Origin: Stenotrophomonas pavanii
GTDB taxonomy: Bacteria; Pseudomonadota; Gammaproteobacteria; Xanthomonadales; Xanthomonadaceae
DNA length: 64,000 nucleotides
Reading direction: 5' to 3'
Assembly (NCBI RefSeq): GCF_900101175.1
Contig: NZ_FNFQ01000012.1
Coordinates: 62,001 to 126,000 of the forward strand
Position 1 is the first letter of the stretch. Each line of letters opens with the position of its first letter. The notes beneath the pieces were generated by a model. The model saw only the letters and a list, made by a program, of their open reading frames with translations. It was not told the origin of the DNA and did not search any database. Positions 49,855 through 59,004 of the stretch are shown piece after piece. The position numbers were made by a program, and so were the translations under genes.

Positions 49855-51825
49855 ATGACCTTTCACCAAGCCAAGGGGCTGCGTCCCATCCGGCGCTCTA
49901 CCTTGAACCGTGTCAGCGCGCTGGGAGTCGCGCTGATGCTGGCCTGCGCTCCGGCGCTGGCCGCCGCACCGGCGGAAAAGCCGGCCGGCACCACCGTGGC
50001 ACCGGCCGCTGCGCCGGCCGGCCTGTCGGTGGCCAAGATCGATTTCAAGCGTGGCGATGATGGCGCCGGGCGCCTGATCGTGCAGTTCGACGGGCAGGGC
50101 GCGATCCCTGACCTGCGCACGCAGGGCAACAGCGTGGTGGTCGACGTCGGCAATGCCCGGCTGCCGGCCAACCTGCAGAAGCCGATGAACGTCACCGACT
50201 TCGCCACGCCGGTGCAGCGCATCGACGCCAAGCCGTCGGGCGCCGGCACCCAGCTGGTGCTGAGCACCGGCGGCGCGGTGGAGTCGCTGGCCTACCAGAG
50301 CGGCAACGAATACGTGGTCGAGATCAGCCCGCGCCAGGCCCAGGCCGCCGTGGGTGCGGTCACCGCCGGCAGCGTTACCCAGGCGGCCAAGGCCGTCGGC
50401 CAGCGCGGCTTCACCGGCAAGCCGGTGACCTTCAACTTCCAGGACGTGCCGGTGCGCACCGTGCTGCAGTTGATCGCCGAGGAGTCCAACCTGAACGTGG
50501 TGGCGTCCGACTCGGTGCAGGGCAACGTGACCCTGCGCCTGGTCAATGTGCCGTGGGACCAGGCGCTGGACATCGTCCTGCGCGCCAAGGGCCTGGACAA
50601 GCGTCGCGACGGCAGCGTGATCTGGGTGGCGCCGCAGGCCGAACTGGCCAAGTTCGAGCAGGAAAAGGAAGACGCGCGCATCGCCATCGAGAACCGCGAA
50701 GACCTGCAGACCGACTACATCCAGATCAACTACCACAGCGCCACGCAGATCTTCAAAGCGCTGACCGAGGCCAAGGGCATCGGTGGTAGCGGCGGTGGTG
50801 GCAGTGGCGGTGGTGCGGGCAGCACGTCGCAGGAAGACAGTGGCTTCCTGTCCTCGCGTGGTCGCATCGTGGCCGACGAGCGCACCAACACGCTGATGAT
50901 CAGCGACATCCCGAAGAAGATCGCGCGCATGCGCGAGCTGATCAACGTGATCGACCGCCCGGTTGACCAGGTGCTGATCGAAAGCCGCATCGTCATCGCG
51001 ACCGACACCTTCGCCCGCGAGCTGGGCGCCAAGTTCGGTGTCAGCGGCAGCCGCGACAACGTGTACTTCAGTGGCAGCCTGGATGCCAATGCCGAGACCC
51101 GCAAGTCGCAGGTCGCAACCGACCTGGCCAACGCCAAGGCCGAGCGCGACTGGGAAGCCGGTGGCCGGGTCGGCCCGCCGCCGGTGAAGTCCGGCTCGGC
51201 GATCACCCGTGGCCTGAACTGGAACCTGCCGGTGGCGGCCGCCAGCAACCCGGGTTCGCTGGCGCTGTCGATCCTCAATGCCGGTTACCTGCTGGACGTG
51301 GAGCTGTCGGCCATGCAGCAGGAGTCGCGAGGCGAGGTGATCTCCAACCCGCGCGTGGTCACTACCAACCAGCGCGAAGCGATGATCAAGCAGGGCAAGG
51401 AAATCGGCTACGTCACCATCAGTGGCGGTACCGCAGGCGGCGTCGCAACGCCGAACGTGCAGTTCAAGGAAGTGGTGCTGGAGCTGAAGGTCACCCCGAC
51501 CATCACCAACGACAACCGCGTGTTCCTCAACATGCAGGTGAAGAAGGACGAAGTCGACCAGCTGATCCAGCTGGAAGGCTACGGCACCGTGCCGTCGATC
51601 AACCGCCGCGAAGTCAACACCGCGGTACTGGTCGAGGATGGGCAAACCGTGGTGATCGGTGGCGTCTACGAGTTCACCGATCGCAACAGCATCAGCAAGG
51701 TGCCGTTCCTGGGCGACGTGCCGTTCCTGGGCAACCTGTTCAAGAAGCGCGGCCGCAACAAGGACAAGGCCGAACTGCTGGTGTTCGTCACCCCGAAGGT
51801 GCTGCGCGTGGCCAAGCAGAACTGA
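49855..51825 (+). CDS. pilQ: Type IV pilus secretin PilQ
   Basis: 656 residues with a signal peptide (ALGVALMLACAPALAAAPA). One AMIN domain (residues about 60-155) binds peptidoglycan; many PilQ proteins have two. An STN/N0 domain (RGFTGKPVTFNFQDVPVRTV) and an N1 domain follow, with a Gly/Ser-rich loop (GGSGGGGSGGGAG). The secretin domain contains VDQVLIESRIVIATDTFARE, GEVISNPRVVTTNQREAMIK and VPFLGDVPFLGNLFKKRGRN. It forms the outer-membrane pore for pilus exit. Last gene of the operon, with a terminator after it. Confidence 0.96.
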   Translation: MTFHQAKGLRPIRRSTLNRVSALGVALMLACAPALAAAPAEKPAGTTVAPAAAPAGLSVAKIDFKRGDDGAGRLIVQFDGQGAIPDLRTQGNSVVVDVGNARLPANLQKPMNVTDFATPVQRIDAKPSGAGTQLVLSTGGAVESLAYQSGNEYVVEISPRQAQAAVGAVTAGSVTQAAKAVGQRGFTGKPVTFNFQDVPVRTVLQLIAEESNLNVVASDSVQGNVTLRLVNVPWDQALDIVLRAKGLDKRRDGSVIWVAPQAELAKFEQEKEDARIAIENREDLQTDYIQINYHSATQIFKALTEAKGIGGSGGGGSGGGAGSTSQEDSGFLSSRGRIVADERTNTLMISDIPKKIARMRELINVIDRPVDQVLIESRIVIATDTFARELGAKFGVSGSRDNVYFSGSLDANAETRKSQVATDLANAKAERDWEAGGRVGPPPVKSGSAITRGLNWNLPVAAASNPGSLALSILNAGYLLDVELSAMQQESRGEVISNPRVVTTNQREAMIKQGKEIGYVTISGGTAGGVATPNVQFKEVVLELKVTPTITNDNRVFLNMQVKKDEVDQLIQLEGYGTVPSINRREVNTAVLVEDGQTVVIGGVYEFTDRNSISKVPFLGDVPFLGNLFKKRGRNKDKAELLVFVTPKVLRVAKQN

Positions 51826-51849
51826 GCCCGCGCCTCCCGCGAAACGATG

Positions 51850-51880
51850 AAGGGCCGCCATGCGCGGCCCTTCTTCGTTT
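51850..51880 (+). terminator. Rho-independent terminator after pilQ
   Basis: AAGGGCCGC (51850-51858), loop CATGC, GCGGCCCTT (51864-51872), then CTTCGTTT. Confidence 0.8.
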
Positions 51881-51886
51881 CCACAA

Positions 51887-51909
51887 GTAGATCCACGCCA
51901 TGCGTGGAT
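51887..51909 (+). repeat. SMAG-type GTAG hairpin
   Basis: GTAGATCCACG-CCATG-CGTGGAT, immediately after the pilQ terminator. Same class as 2347-2369 and 27811-27833. Confidence 0.8.
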
Positions 51910-51998
51910 GGGCCGTTCAGCCGTTCTTGATGCCAATCGCAAGGCACCCTGCGATGATGTCGGGAACCCGTGCCGTCCTGCGCCGGTCAAAGGCCCCC

Positions 51999-53024
51999 AT
52001 GAACCTGCCACCGCCGATGCCCGAAACCGTCCTGCCGCCGCCCGCGCCGGCCATCTCCCGCCTGCATGCGGCATTCACCCGGTTGCGCGATGCGCTGTCG
52101 GCCGAGATCGTCGGCCAGGCAGCTTTGGTGGAACGTCTGCTGATTGCGCTGCTGGCCGACGGCCACCTGCTGGTGGAGGGCGCGCCCGGCCTGGCCAAGA
52201 CCACGGCGATCCGTGCGCTGGCCTCGCGCCTGGACGCTGATTTCGCCCGCGTGCAGTTCACGCCCGACCTGCTGCCGGCCGACCTCACCGGCACCGAGAT
52301 CTGGCGCCCGCAGGAAGGCCGTTTCGAGTTCGTGCCCGGCCCGATCTTCCACCCGATCCTGCTGGCCGATGAAATCAACCGCGCGCCAGCCAAGGTGCAG
52401 TCGGCGCTGCTGGAAGCCATGGGCGAGCGCCAGGTCACCGTCGGTCGCCACGCCTATGCGCTGCCGCCCCTGTTCCTGGTGATGGCCACGCAGAACCCGA
52501 TCGAGCAGGAAGGCACCTTCCCGTTGCCGGAGGCGCAGCTGGATCGCTTCCTGATGCACGTGCGCATCGGCTACCCGGACCAGGCGGCCGAATCGGAAAT
52601 CCTGCGGCTGGCCCGAGAGCGTGCGCGTGGCGCATTGGGCGAGGCCGCGCCGGCGCCGGACAAGATGCCGATGCAGGACGTATTCGATGCCCGCCGTGAA
52701 GTGCTGGACCTGCACATGGCGCCGGCGCTGGAGCGTTACCTGGTCGAACTGGTGCTGGCCTCGCGCGATCCGTCGCGCTACGACGCCGGCCTGGGCCGCC
52801 GCATCGCCTGGGGCGCAAGCCCGCGCGGTTCCATCGCGCTGGAGCGCTGTGCCCGTGCACGTGCCTGGCTGGCCGGTCGCGACTTCGTCACCCCCGATGA
52901 TGTGCGTGCGGTCGCGGCCGACGTGCTGCGCCATCGCGTGCTGCCCAGCTATGAAGCCACCGCCGAAGGCTGGGACGGCGAGCGCCTGGTGCAGGAGCTG
53001 CTGGCCCGGGTGCCGGCACCCTGA
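51999..53024 (+). CDS. MoxR family AAA+ ATPase
   Basis: 341 residues from MNLPPPMPETVLPPPAP; ATGs further upstream are less likely because the intervening sequence is SMAG-flanked non-coding DNA. The Walker A motif EGAPGLAKTTAIRAL and Walker B LLADEINRAPAKVQSALLEA are intact, with sensor 1 in MATQNPIEQEGTFPLPEAQLDRF. MoxR ATPases act as chaperones that activate metal-binding or VWA-domain partners. It heads a six-gene run with DUF58, DUF4381, two VWA proteins and BatD, the usual MoxR partner set. Confidence 0.93.
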   Translation: MNLPPPMPETVLPPPAPAISRLHAAFTRLRDALSAEIVGQAALVERLLIALLADGHLLVEGAPGLAKTTAIRALASRLDADFARVQFTPDLLPADLTGTEIWRPQEGRFEFVPGPIFHPILLADEINRAPAKVQSALLEAMGERQVTVGRHAYALPPLFLVMATQNPIEQEGTFPLPEAQLDRFLMHVRIGYPDQAAESEILRLARERARGALGEAAPAPDKMPMQDVFDARREVLDLHMAPALERYLVELVLASRDPSRYDAGLGRRIAWGASPRGSIALERCARARAWLAGRDFVTPDDVRAVAADVLRHRVLPSYEATAEGWDGERLVQELLARVPAP

Positions 53025-53032
53025 GCCTGCGC

Positions 53033-53962
53033 ATGACCGATCGATCCCCGGAACAGGTGCCGTCGTCCGTCGAAGGTGACGGCCTGCGCCCGCAGCTGGC
53101 CGAGCTGGTCGCACTGCGGCGCCTGGCCCAGCGCCCGCCACCGCCGCGCCGCGGACGCACCGGCAACGCCGGCCAGGCGCCATCGCCGCTGCGCGGACGT
53201 GGCATGGAATACGCCGAGTCGCGCGAGTACGTGGCCGGTGACGACGCGCGTCACATCGACTGGCGGGTGACCGCGCGTACTGGCCGCGCCCACACCAAGC
53301 TGTTCCAGGCCGAGCGCGAGCGGGTCAGCCTGATCGTGGCCGACACCTCGCCTGCGCTGTACTTCGGTACCCGCGTGCGTTTCAAGTCGGTGCAGGCCGC
53401 CCGCGCCGGTGCCGTCGCGGCGTGGTCGGCGCAGCGCCGTGGCGACCGCGTGGGTGCGCTGCGCGGCAGCGATCGCGAAGCGCCGATCGCCCCCGCAGGC
53501 GGGCCACGCGGCGTGCTGCGCGTGCTCGATGCGCTCAGCCGCTGGTATGCACAGCCGCCGTCGGACGATCTGGGCCTGGAGCGCGCGCTGGACCATGCCG
53601 CCCGCGTGCTGCGCCCGGGGGCCCGCATGTTGGTGCTGGCCGACCCGCAGCAGGCCATCCGCATTGCGCCGGCGCGCTGGAGCGCGCTGGCCCAGCATCA
53701 CGATCTCAGCCTGGTGCTGCTGGTCGATCCGTTGGAACTGCAACCGCCCTCGGCGGCGCTGCAGTTCCAGACCGCACAGCAGCGCGTCGGCCTCGATCTG
53801 CGTCGCAGCGAGGTGCAGGCGCACTGGCAGGCGCATTTCGTTGAGCCGCTGCAGGAACTGCGCCGCCAGCTCGGCGCGCGCCGGGTCGACGTGCAGGTGC
53901 TGTCCACCGATGCGCCCAGCGACGCTTGGCTTGCGCCGTCACCGACCGAGGTACCGGCATGA
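53033..53962 (+). CDS. DUF58 domain protein
   Basis: 309 residues. The DUF58 core GRGMEYAESREYVAGDDARH then IDWRVTARTGRAHTKLF is unmistakable. The C-terminal part has a VWA-like fold (VSLIVADTSPALYFGTRVRF). No membrane span, so it is probably a cytosolic partner of the MoxR ATPase. It starts 8 nt after moxR and overlaps the DUF4381 gene by 4 nt. Confidence 0.92.
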   Translation: MTDRSPEQVPSSVEGDGLRPQLAELVALRRLAQRPPPPRRGRTGNAGQAPSPLRGRGMEYAESREYVAGDDARHIDWRVTARTGRAHTKLFQAERERVSLIVADTSPALYFGTRVRFKSVQAARAGAVAAWSAQRRGDRVGALRGSDREAPIAPAGGPRGVLRVLDALSRWYAQPPSDDLGLERALDHAARVLRPGARMLVLADPQQAIRIAPARWSALAQHHDLSLVLLVDPLELQPPSAALQFQTAQQRVGLDLRRSEVQAHWQAHFVEPLQELRRQLGARRVDVQVLSTDAPSDAWLAPSPTEVPA

Positions 53963-54408
53963 GTGCCAGCCTGCCGCTGCGTGATGTGCAGCTGCCACCG
54001 GCGCCTTCCTGGTGGCCGCCCGCCCCCGGTTACCTGATGATCGGCGCGGCGGTCGTGCTGGTGCTGCTGGTGATCGCCGTGCTGGTGTGGCGGCGTCGCC
54101 GCCGTCGCCAGCGCTGGCTGCAGCTGTTCGACCAGGAACTGGCCACCGCCCCGGATGCCACCGCCGAACTGGCGGCGATCGCAGGACTGCTGCGCCGTGC
54201 CGCCCGCCATGCTCGGCCGGGCAGCGAATCGCTGCGCGATGACGCCTGGTGGCAACGCCTGGATCCGCAGCGCACGTTGCCTGAAGACCGCCGCAGCCTG
54301 TTGGCTGAAGGCGCTTATCGTCCGCGGGTCGACAGCAACGACGTGGCGGCCGTACGCAGCTGGGCGCGCGAGCGCTATTTGGCGATGCTGCTGGAGCGCC
54401 GCCGATGA
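53959..54408 (+). CDS. DUF4381 membrane protein
   Basis: 149 residues. Starts MSASLPLRDVQLPPAPSWWP, typical of DUF4381, followed by one membrane helix (LMIGAAVVLVLLVIAVLVWR) and a basic cytoplasmic segment (RRRRRRQRW). The remainder is a helical domain (ELAAIAGLLRRAARHARPGS, VRSWARERYLAML). It lies between DUF58 and the first VWA gene with 4-nt overlaps at both ends. Probably tethers the complex at the inner membrane (inference). Confidence 0.9.
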   Translation: MSASLPLRDVQLPPAPSWWPPAPGYLMIGAAVVLVLLVIAVLVWRRRRRRQRWLQLFDQELATAPDATAELAAIAGLLRRAARHARPGSESLRDDAWWQRLDPQRTLPEDRRSLLAEGAYRPRVDSNDVAAVRSWARERYLAMLLERRR

Positions 54409-55409
54409 ACCTGTGGGTGAGCTACTGGCCATGGCCGGACCTGCAGCTGGCGTGGCCGCTGGCGCTGTTGGCGCTGCCGTTGCCGCTGCTGATGCGCGGG
54501 TGGAGGCGTCGTGCAGCGCCGGGCGCCGCACTGCGCGTGCCCTATGCCGCCGCCGAGCTGGAAGCGCTGTCGGCGGGTGGCCGCGTCGACGTGTCGTGGT
54601 TGCGCACACTGCTGCTGTGGCTGGGGTGGTGCGCACTGTGCATCGCGCTGGCACGACCGCAACAGCTCGGCGAAGCCATCACGCCCCCGCAGCAGGGGCG
54701 ACAGATGATGCTGGCGATGGACGTGTCCGGCAGCATGGGCGAGGGCGACATGGTGCTGGGCGGCCAGGCGGTCGATCGTCTTACCGCAGCCAAAGCGGTG
54801 CTTGCCGACTTCCTTGATCGTCGCGCGGGTGACCGCGTCGGCCTTCTGATCTTCGGTGATCGCGCGTACACGCTCACGCCGCTTACTGCCGACCTGGCCA
54901 GCGTGCGTGACCAGCTGCGCGACAGCGTGGTCGGCCTGGCCGGGCGCGAGACCGCCATCGGCGATGCCATCGGCCTTGCGGTCAAGCGCCTGCGCAGCCA
55001 GCCGGAGGGGCAGCGCGTGCTGATCCTGTTGACCGATGGTGTCAGCAATGCCGGTGTGCTGGAGCCGCTGCGCGCGGCGGAAGTCGCGCGCGCCGAGGGC
55101 GTGCGCATCCACACGGTCGCGTTTGGCGGCGATGGCAGCATGCGTCTGTTCGGCATTCCCATTTCCACCGACCAGGATCCGGTCGACGAGGCCACCCTGA
55201 AGAAGATCGCCAGCATGACCGGCGGCCAGTTCTTCCGCGCGCGTGACACCGCGCAGCTGGCCGGGATCTACGCAGAGCTCGATCGCTTGGAGCCGGTCGC
55301 CGCGAAGGGGCCGAGCCTGCGCCCGCGCGAAGAACGCTATGCCTGGCCGTTGGGGCTGGCGTTGCTGCTGGGCGCACTGGCCTGGCTGTGGCCGGAGCGT
55401 CGCCGATGA
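54405..55409 (+). CDS. VWA-domain membrane protein (BatA-like)
   Basis: 334 residues. Membrane helices flank a von Willebrand A domain: an N-terminal pair (LQLAWPLALLALPLPLLM, LRTLLLWLGWCALCIAL) and a C-terminal span (WPLGLALLLGALAWLWPE). The metal-ion-dependent adhesion site is intact: DVSGSMGEGDM (DxSxS), the Thr of RETAIGDAIG, and ILLTDGVSNAG. Related BatA proteins were named for Bacteroides aerotolerance; the role in proteobacteria is probably envelope stress or complex assembly with MoxR. Overlaps both neighbours. Confidence 0.92.
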   Translation: MNLWVSYWPWPDLQLAWPLALLALPLPLLMRGWRRRAAPGAALRVPYAAAELEALSAGGRVDVSWLRTLLLWLGWCALCIALARPQQLGEAITPPQQGRQMMLAMDVSGSMGEGDMVLGGQAVDRLTAAKAVLADFLDRRAGDRVGLLIFGDRAYTLTPLTADLASVRDQLRDSVVGLAGRETAIGDAIGLAVKRLRSQPEGQRVLILLTDGVSNAGVLEPLRAAEVARAEGVRIHTVAFGGDGSMRLFGIPISTDQDPVDEATLKKIASMTGGQFFRARDTAQLAGIYAELDRLEPVAAKGPSLRPREERYAWPLGLALLLGALAWLWPERRR

Positions 55410-57235
55410 TCGCGTTTGCTTCGAATCTCCCCGACTGGAACGTGCTGCACTTCCTGCGGCCCGAGTGGCTATGGGCGCTGCTGGCGCTGCCGCTGATCCT
55501 CGCGCTGGCGCTGTACCGGCAACGGCGCAGTGATGCGTGGCGGCAGGCCGTGGACGCGCACCTGTTGCCACATCTGCTGGCCGCGGGTGCCAAGCGTCGA
55601 GTGCGCCTGCCCTGGGCGCTGCTGCTGGGCTGGACACTGGCATCGCTTGCGATGGCCGGGCCGAGCTGGCGGCAGCAGGCGCAGCCGATGTTCCAGGCCA
55701 GTGCGCCGCTGCTGGTGGTGCTGGACCTGTCCAGCCGGATCAGCGCAACCGATCTTCCGCCGTCGCGCCTGCTGCAGGCGCGGGCGAAACTGGGCGAGCT
55801 GCTGCGCGCGCGCCAGGGCGGACAGGTGGGGCTGGTGGTGTACGCCGATGATGCCTACACCGTGGCCCCGCTCACCGACGACGGCAGCAACGTCGCGCTG
55901 TATCTGGATGCGTTGTCACCGGACGTGATGCCACGCGATGGCCAGCGTGCCGACCGTGGCATCGACTGGGCAACACGGTTGATGCGGCAGATCGGCGCGT
56001 TGCAGGGGCAGATTCTGCTGGTCAGCGATCAGGCGGATGGTGAAGCTGCACTGGCCGCGGCGCAGGCGCGCAGCCTGGGCCTGCAGGTGTCGGTGCTGGG
56101 CCTGGGTACGCCGGCTGGTGCGGCCTACCGCGATGGCAGCGGGCAGATCCGCCAGGCGTCCCTGGACGAGGCCAGCCTGCGTGCGGTGGCCACCGCAGGT
56201 GGCGGCCGCTATGCACGCATCTCTGCCGATGACAGCGACCTGCGCGCGCTCGGCGTGCTTGACGCGCGCGACGGCACGGCGGCGCAGCGGCCGGGCGAAG
56301 GCAAACAGTGGCTTGACGAGGGCTTCTGGCTGCTGCCGCCGGTGATGCTGCTGGCATTGCTGGCCTTCCGTCGTCGCGCGGTGCTGGCCGCGGTGCTCGC
56401 GGTCGGCCTGCTGCCGTGGATGAATGGCGCACAGGCGCAGGTGCCTGCGACGCACGCTTCGCCGGCCGCGCAGGGCACGCTGTGGAAGCGTAGCGACCAG
56501 GTGCAGCATCAGCGCCTGGCCGAGGGGGTTCAGGCGTACCGCAAGGGCGACTTCGCCACGGCACGCAGGCAATTCGAAGGCATCGACAGCGATGCCGGGT
56601 GGTACAACCTGGCCAACACGCTGGCACGCGAAGGCAACTACGACGAAGCGATCGCCGCCTACGACCGCGCACTGGCGCTGCATCCGGGCATGGCCGATGC
56701 AGTGGCCAACCGCGCCGTGGTCGATGCTGCACGCAAGCGCAGGCAATCCGGTGGCGGCCAGGGCCAGGATCAGCAGACGCCGCCGCAGAAACAACAGGAC
56801 CGTTCCCAGGGCAAGCAGAATCCGCAGGGACAGCAGCCGCAGCAGGGGCAGAAGGACCCGGGGCAGGGCCAGCCACAGCCAGGGCAGCAGGGCCAGCCCG
56901 GGCAGGAGTCTGACAAGGCGCAGTCGAGCCCGCAGCTCGGCCAGCGGGGCCGCGATGGCCAGCAGGCACCGCCGCAGGTGGAAGATGCCAAGGCACAGGC
57001 GCAGGCCGATGAACAGCAGCGCCAGCGCATGCAGCAGGCGATGCAGCAGGCACGCGAGGGTGAGGCCGGCAAGGACGGCAAACCGGTACCGGGCAGTGAG
57101 GGCCGCACGCCACGCCAGCGCGAGGAGCAACAGGCGGTGGAAGCGTGGATGCGGCGCGTGCCGGATGACCCGGGCGCCCTGCTGCGGGCCAAGTTCCAGC
57201 TGGAAAACGAACGCAGGAAGAGGGAAGGGCGATGA
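55406..57235 (+). CDS. VWA plus TPR membrane protein (BatB-BatC fusion)
   Basis: 609 residues from the ATG overlapping the preceding stop. An N-terminal helix (PEWLWALLALPLILALAL) leads to a VWA domain, a membrane segment (FWLLPPVMLLALLAFRRRAV), then TPR-like repeats (YNLANTLAREGNYDEAIAAY, DRALALHPGMADAVANRAVV). The C-terminal 150 residues are Gln/Pro/Gly-rich and disordered-looking. The MIDAS motif is altered: VVLDLSSRISATD replaces the expected DxSxS (related proteins read D-x-S-R-S), so metal binding may be lost. Separate BatB and BatC proteins in other bacteria are fused here. Confidence 0.9.
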   Translation: MIAFASNLPDWNVLHFLRPEWLWALLALPLILALALYRQRRSDAWRQAVDAHLLPHLLAAGAKRRVRLPWALLLGWTLASLAMAGPSWRQQAQPMFQASAPLLVVLDLSSRISATDLPPSRLLQARAKLGELLRARQGGQVGLVVYADDAYTVAPLTDDGSNVALYLDALSPDVMPRDGQRADRGIDWATRLMRQIGALQGQILLVSDQADGEAALAAAQARSLGLQVSVLGLGTPAGAAYRDGSGQIRQASLDEASLRAVATAGGGRYARISADDSDLRALGVLDARDGTAAQRPGEGKQWLDEGFWLLPPVMLLALLAFRRRAVLAAVLAVGLLPWMNGAQAQVPATHASPAAQGTLWKRSDQVQHQRLAEGVQAYRKGDFATARRQFEGIDSDAGWYNLANTLAREGNYDEAIAAYDRALALHPGMADAVANRAVVDAARKRRQSGGGQGQDQQTPPQKQQDRSQGKQNPQGQQPQQGQKDPGQGQPQPGQQGQPGQESDKAQSSPQLGQRGRDGQQAPPQVEDAKAQAQADEQQRQRMQQAMQQAREGEAGKDGKPVPGSEGRTPRQREEQQAVEAWMRRVPDDPGALLRAKFQLENERRKREGR

Positions 57236-58947
57236 CGCGGTCGACGAACATGCACCGGCGCTGGCCGAGGTCGCTGTTGGCAGTGCTGCTGCTGTGGCTG
57301 CCGCTGCTGGCGTGGGCGCAGCCGCGTGCCTGGCTCGACCGCGACCGTATCGCAATGGGTGACACGGTCACCCTCAATGTCGAGAGCGACCAGGGTGCGC
57401 CTGACTTCACCCCGTTGCGCACCGACTTCGACTTGAGCGGGCAGACCAGCAGCCGCCAGGTGGAGTGGAGCAATGGCAGCATGCAGCAGCGCAACCTGTA
57501 TGGCGTGGCACTGACGCCACGGCGCAGCGGTGCGCTGGTGGTGCCGGGCCTGCAGGTGGGGAGCACGCGGACTGCGCCGTTGACCCTGCAGGTGGATGCG
57601 GCTGCCGTGGCCGGTCCGGACAGCAATGCGATGGCCTTCATCGAAACCGTGGTCGACGACCCGACGCCGTACGTGCAGCAGAGCGTGGGTGTCGTGGTAC
57701 GGCTGTATTTCGCCTCGCAGCTGGCCTCCGGCGAGCTGGTGCTGGACACCCCGGCGGGCGCGTCATTGCAGCGCGTGGGCGATGACCGCACCGATGTGCG
57801 CCAGGTCAATGGCCGCCGCTACAACGTGGTCGAACGGCGTTTCCTGCTGATCCCCGAGCGCAGTGGCGCCTTGCGGCTGGCCGGTGCGCGCTTCAGTGGG
57901 CGCAGCGCCGGTGGCTTCTTCGATGACTTCTTCGGCGGCGGCGACGGGCGCATGAATGCTACCGGCGCCGACCGCACCCTGCAGGTGCAGGCCCAGCCGG
58001 CACAGGCGCCGCAGCCGTGGCTGCCGCTGCAGAGCCTGCAGCTGCGCTACACCAGTGCGCCGACCCAGGCCCGCACCGGCGAAGCGGCCAACGTGGTCGT
58101 CGAGGCGGTGGCCGAAGGCGCGACCCGTGCACAGTTCACCGACCTGCCGGTGCCCGATGTCGGCAACGCCGCGCAGGTGTTCGCGGAACCCGCGCAGTAC
58201 GAAGAGACGTTCAACGGCAGTACGCCGCGGCTGAAGATCACCCGCCGCTATTCGATCGTGCCGCGCCAGCCGGGATCGCTGGTGGTACCGGGGCCGCGCC
58301 TGCCGTGGTGGGATGTGCGCGCGGGGAAGGCACAGGAAGCGACGTTGCCGGACCTGACGCTGGCCGTTGCGGCCGGCAATGGCGGTGGCAGCGCTTCACC
58401 CGCACCGCTGCCGCCGATCGACACCGATGCCGCGCTGCCCGGTAGCGATGGACAGGACGCGCGTATCGCGGCAACCGATCCACGCGCCAGTGGCCTGACC
58501 GAGCGTCCGTGGCCATGGATGGCGGCGGCCATCGGCCTGGCGCTGCTGTGGCTGCTGACCCTGTTGTGGGGCTGGCAGCGAGGTCGCCGCCCGCGTTCCG
58601 CAGCACCGGCAGCCGGCACGCCCGCTGCGCCGGCCGTGGCGACCGGACGTGCCGGCGTGGCCGAACTGCGCCGCGCGCTGGATGGCGAAGATTTCCACGA
58701 GGTGGAAGCACGGTTGTGCGCAATGGCCGGGGTCGAGCGCATCGAACAGGTCATCGCGCGGCTGGATGACCCGGTGCAACGCCAGGTGCTGCAGGATCTG
58801 CAGCAGGCGCGCTGGGGCCGGCAGGGCGATCCGGGTGCGCTGCGGGCCCGCCTGCGCGGCGCCTTCCGTGACGGACCGCACTGGTCGGCGGCGGCGGGTG
58901 CCGCCGACACTGGCCTGGCGCCGCTGTATCCGCCGCGGCGAACCTGA
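57232..58947 (+). CDS. BatD family protein
   Basis: 571 residues with a signal peptide (SLLAVLLLWLPLLAWAQP) and a C-terminal membrane helix (WPWMAAAIGLALLWLLTLLW). The periplasmic part has repeated immunoglobulin-like beta domains typical of BatD/oxygen-tolerance proteins (RIAMGDTVTLNVESDQGAPD, VVPGLQVGSTRTAPLTLQVD). A start at 57250 is also possible. It closes the MoxR-Bat operon; its start overlaps the preceding stop. Confidence 0.9.
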   Translation: MTRSTNMHRRWPRSLLAVLLLWLPLLAWAQPRAWLDRDRIAMGDTVTLNVESDQGAPDFTPLRTDFDLSGQTSSRQVEWSNGSMQQRNLYGVALTPRRSGALVVPGLQVGSTRTAPLTLQVDAAAVAGPDSNAMAFIETVVDDPTPYVQQSVGVVVRLYFASQLASGELVLDTPAGASLQRVGDDRTDVRQVNGRRYNVVERRFLLIPERSGALRLAGARFSGRSAGGFFDDFFGGGDGRMNATGADRTLQVQAQPAQAPQPWLPLQSLQLRYTSAPTQARTGEAANVVVEAVAEGATRAQFTDLPVPDVGNAAQVFAEPAQYEETFNGSTPRLKITRRYSIVPRQPGSLVVPGPRLPWWDVRAGKAQEATLPDLTLAVAAGNGGGSASPAPLPPIDTDAALPGSDGQDARIAATDPRASGLTERPWPWMAAAIGLALLWLLTLLWGWQRGRRPRSAAPAAGTPAAPAVATGRAGVAELRRALDGEDFHEVEARLCAMAGVERIEQVIARLDDPVQRQVLQDLQQARWGRQGDPGALRARLRGAFRDGPHWSAAAGAADTGLAPLYPPRRT

Positions 58948-59004
58948 ACCGGCGCCGCTTGCGCGCTTTGTTAGAGTGCATTCATTTTTCGAGGAAACCC
59001 GCGT

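Noticed and set aside
49234..52074. Minus-strand open frame of 946 codons opposite pilP/pilQ
   Set aside because: An antisense shadow of genuine pil genes; no motif and no initiation signal.
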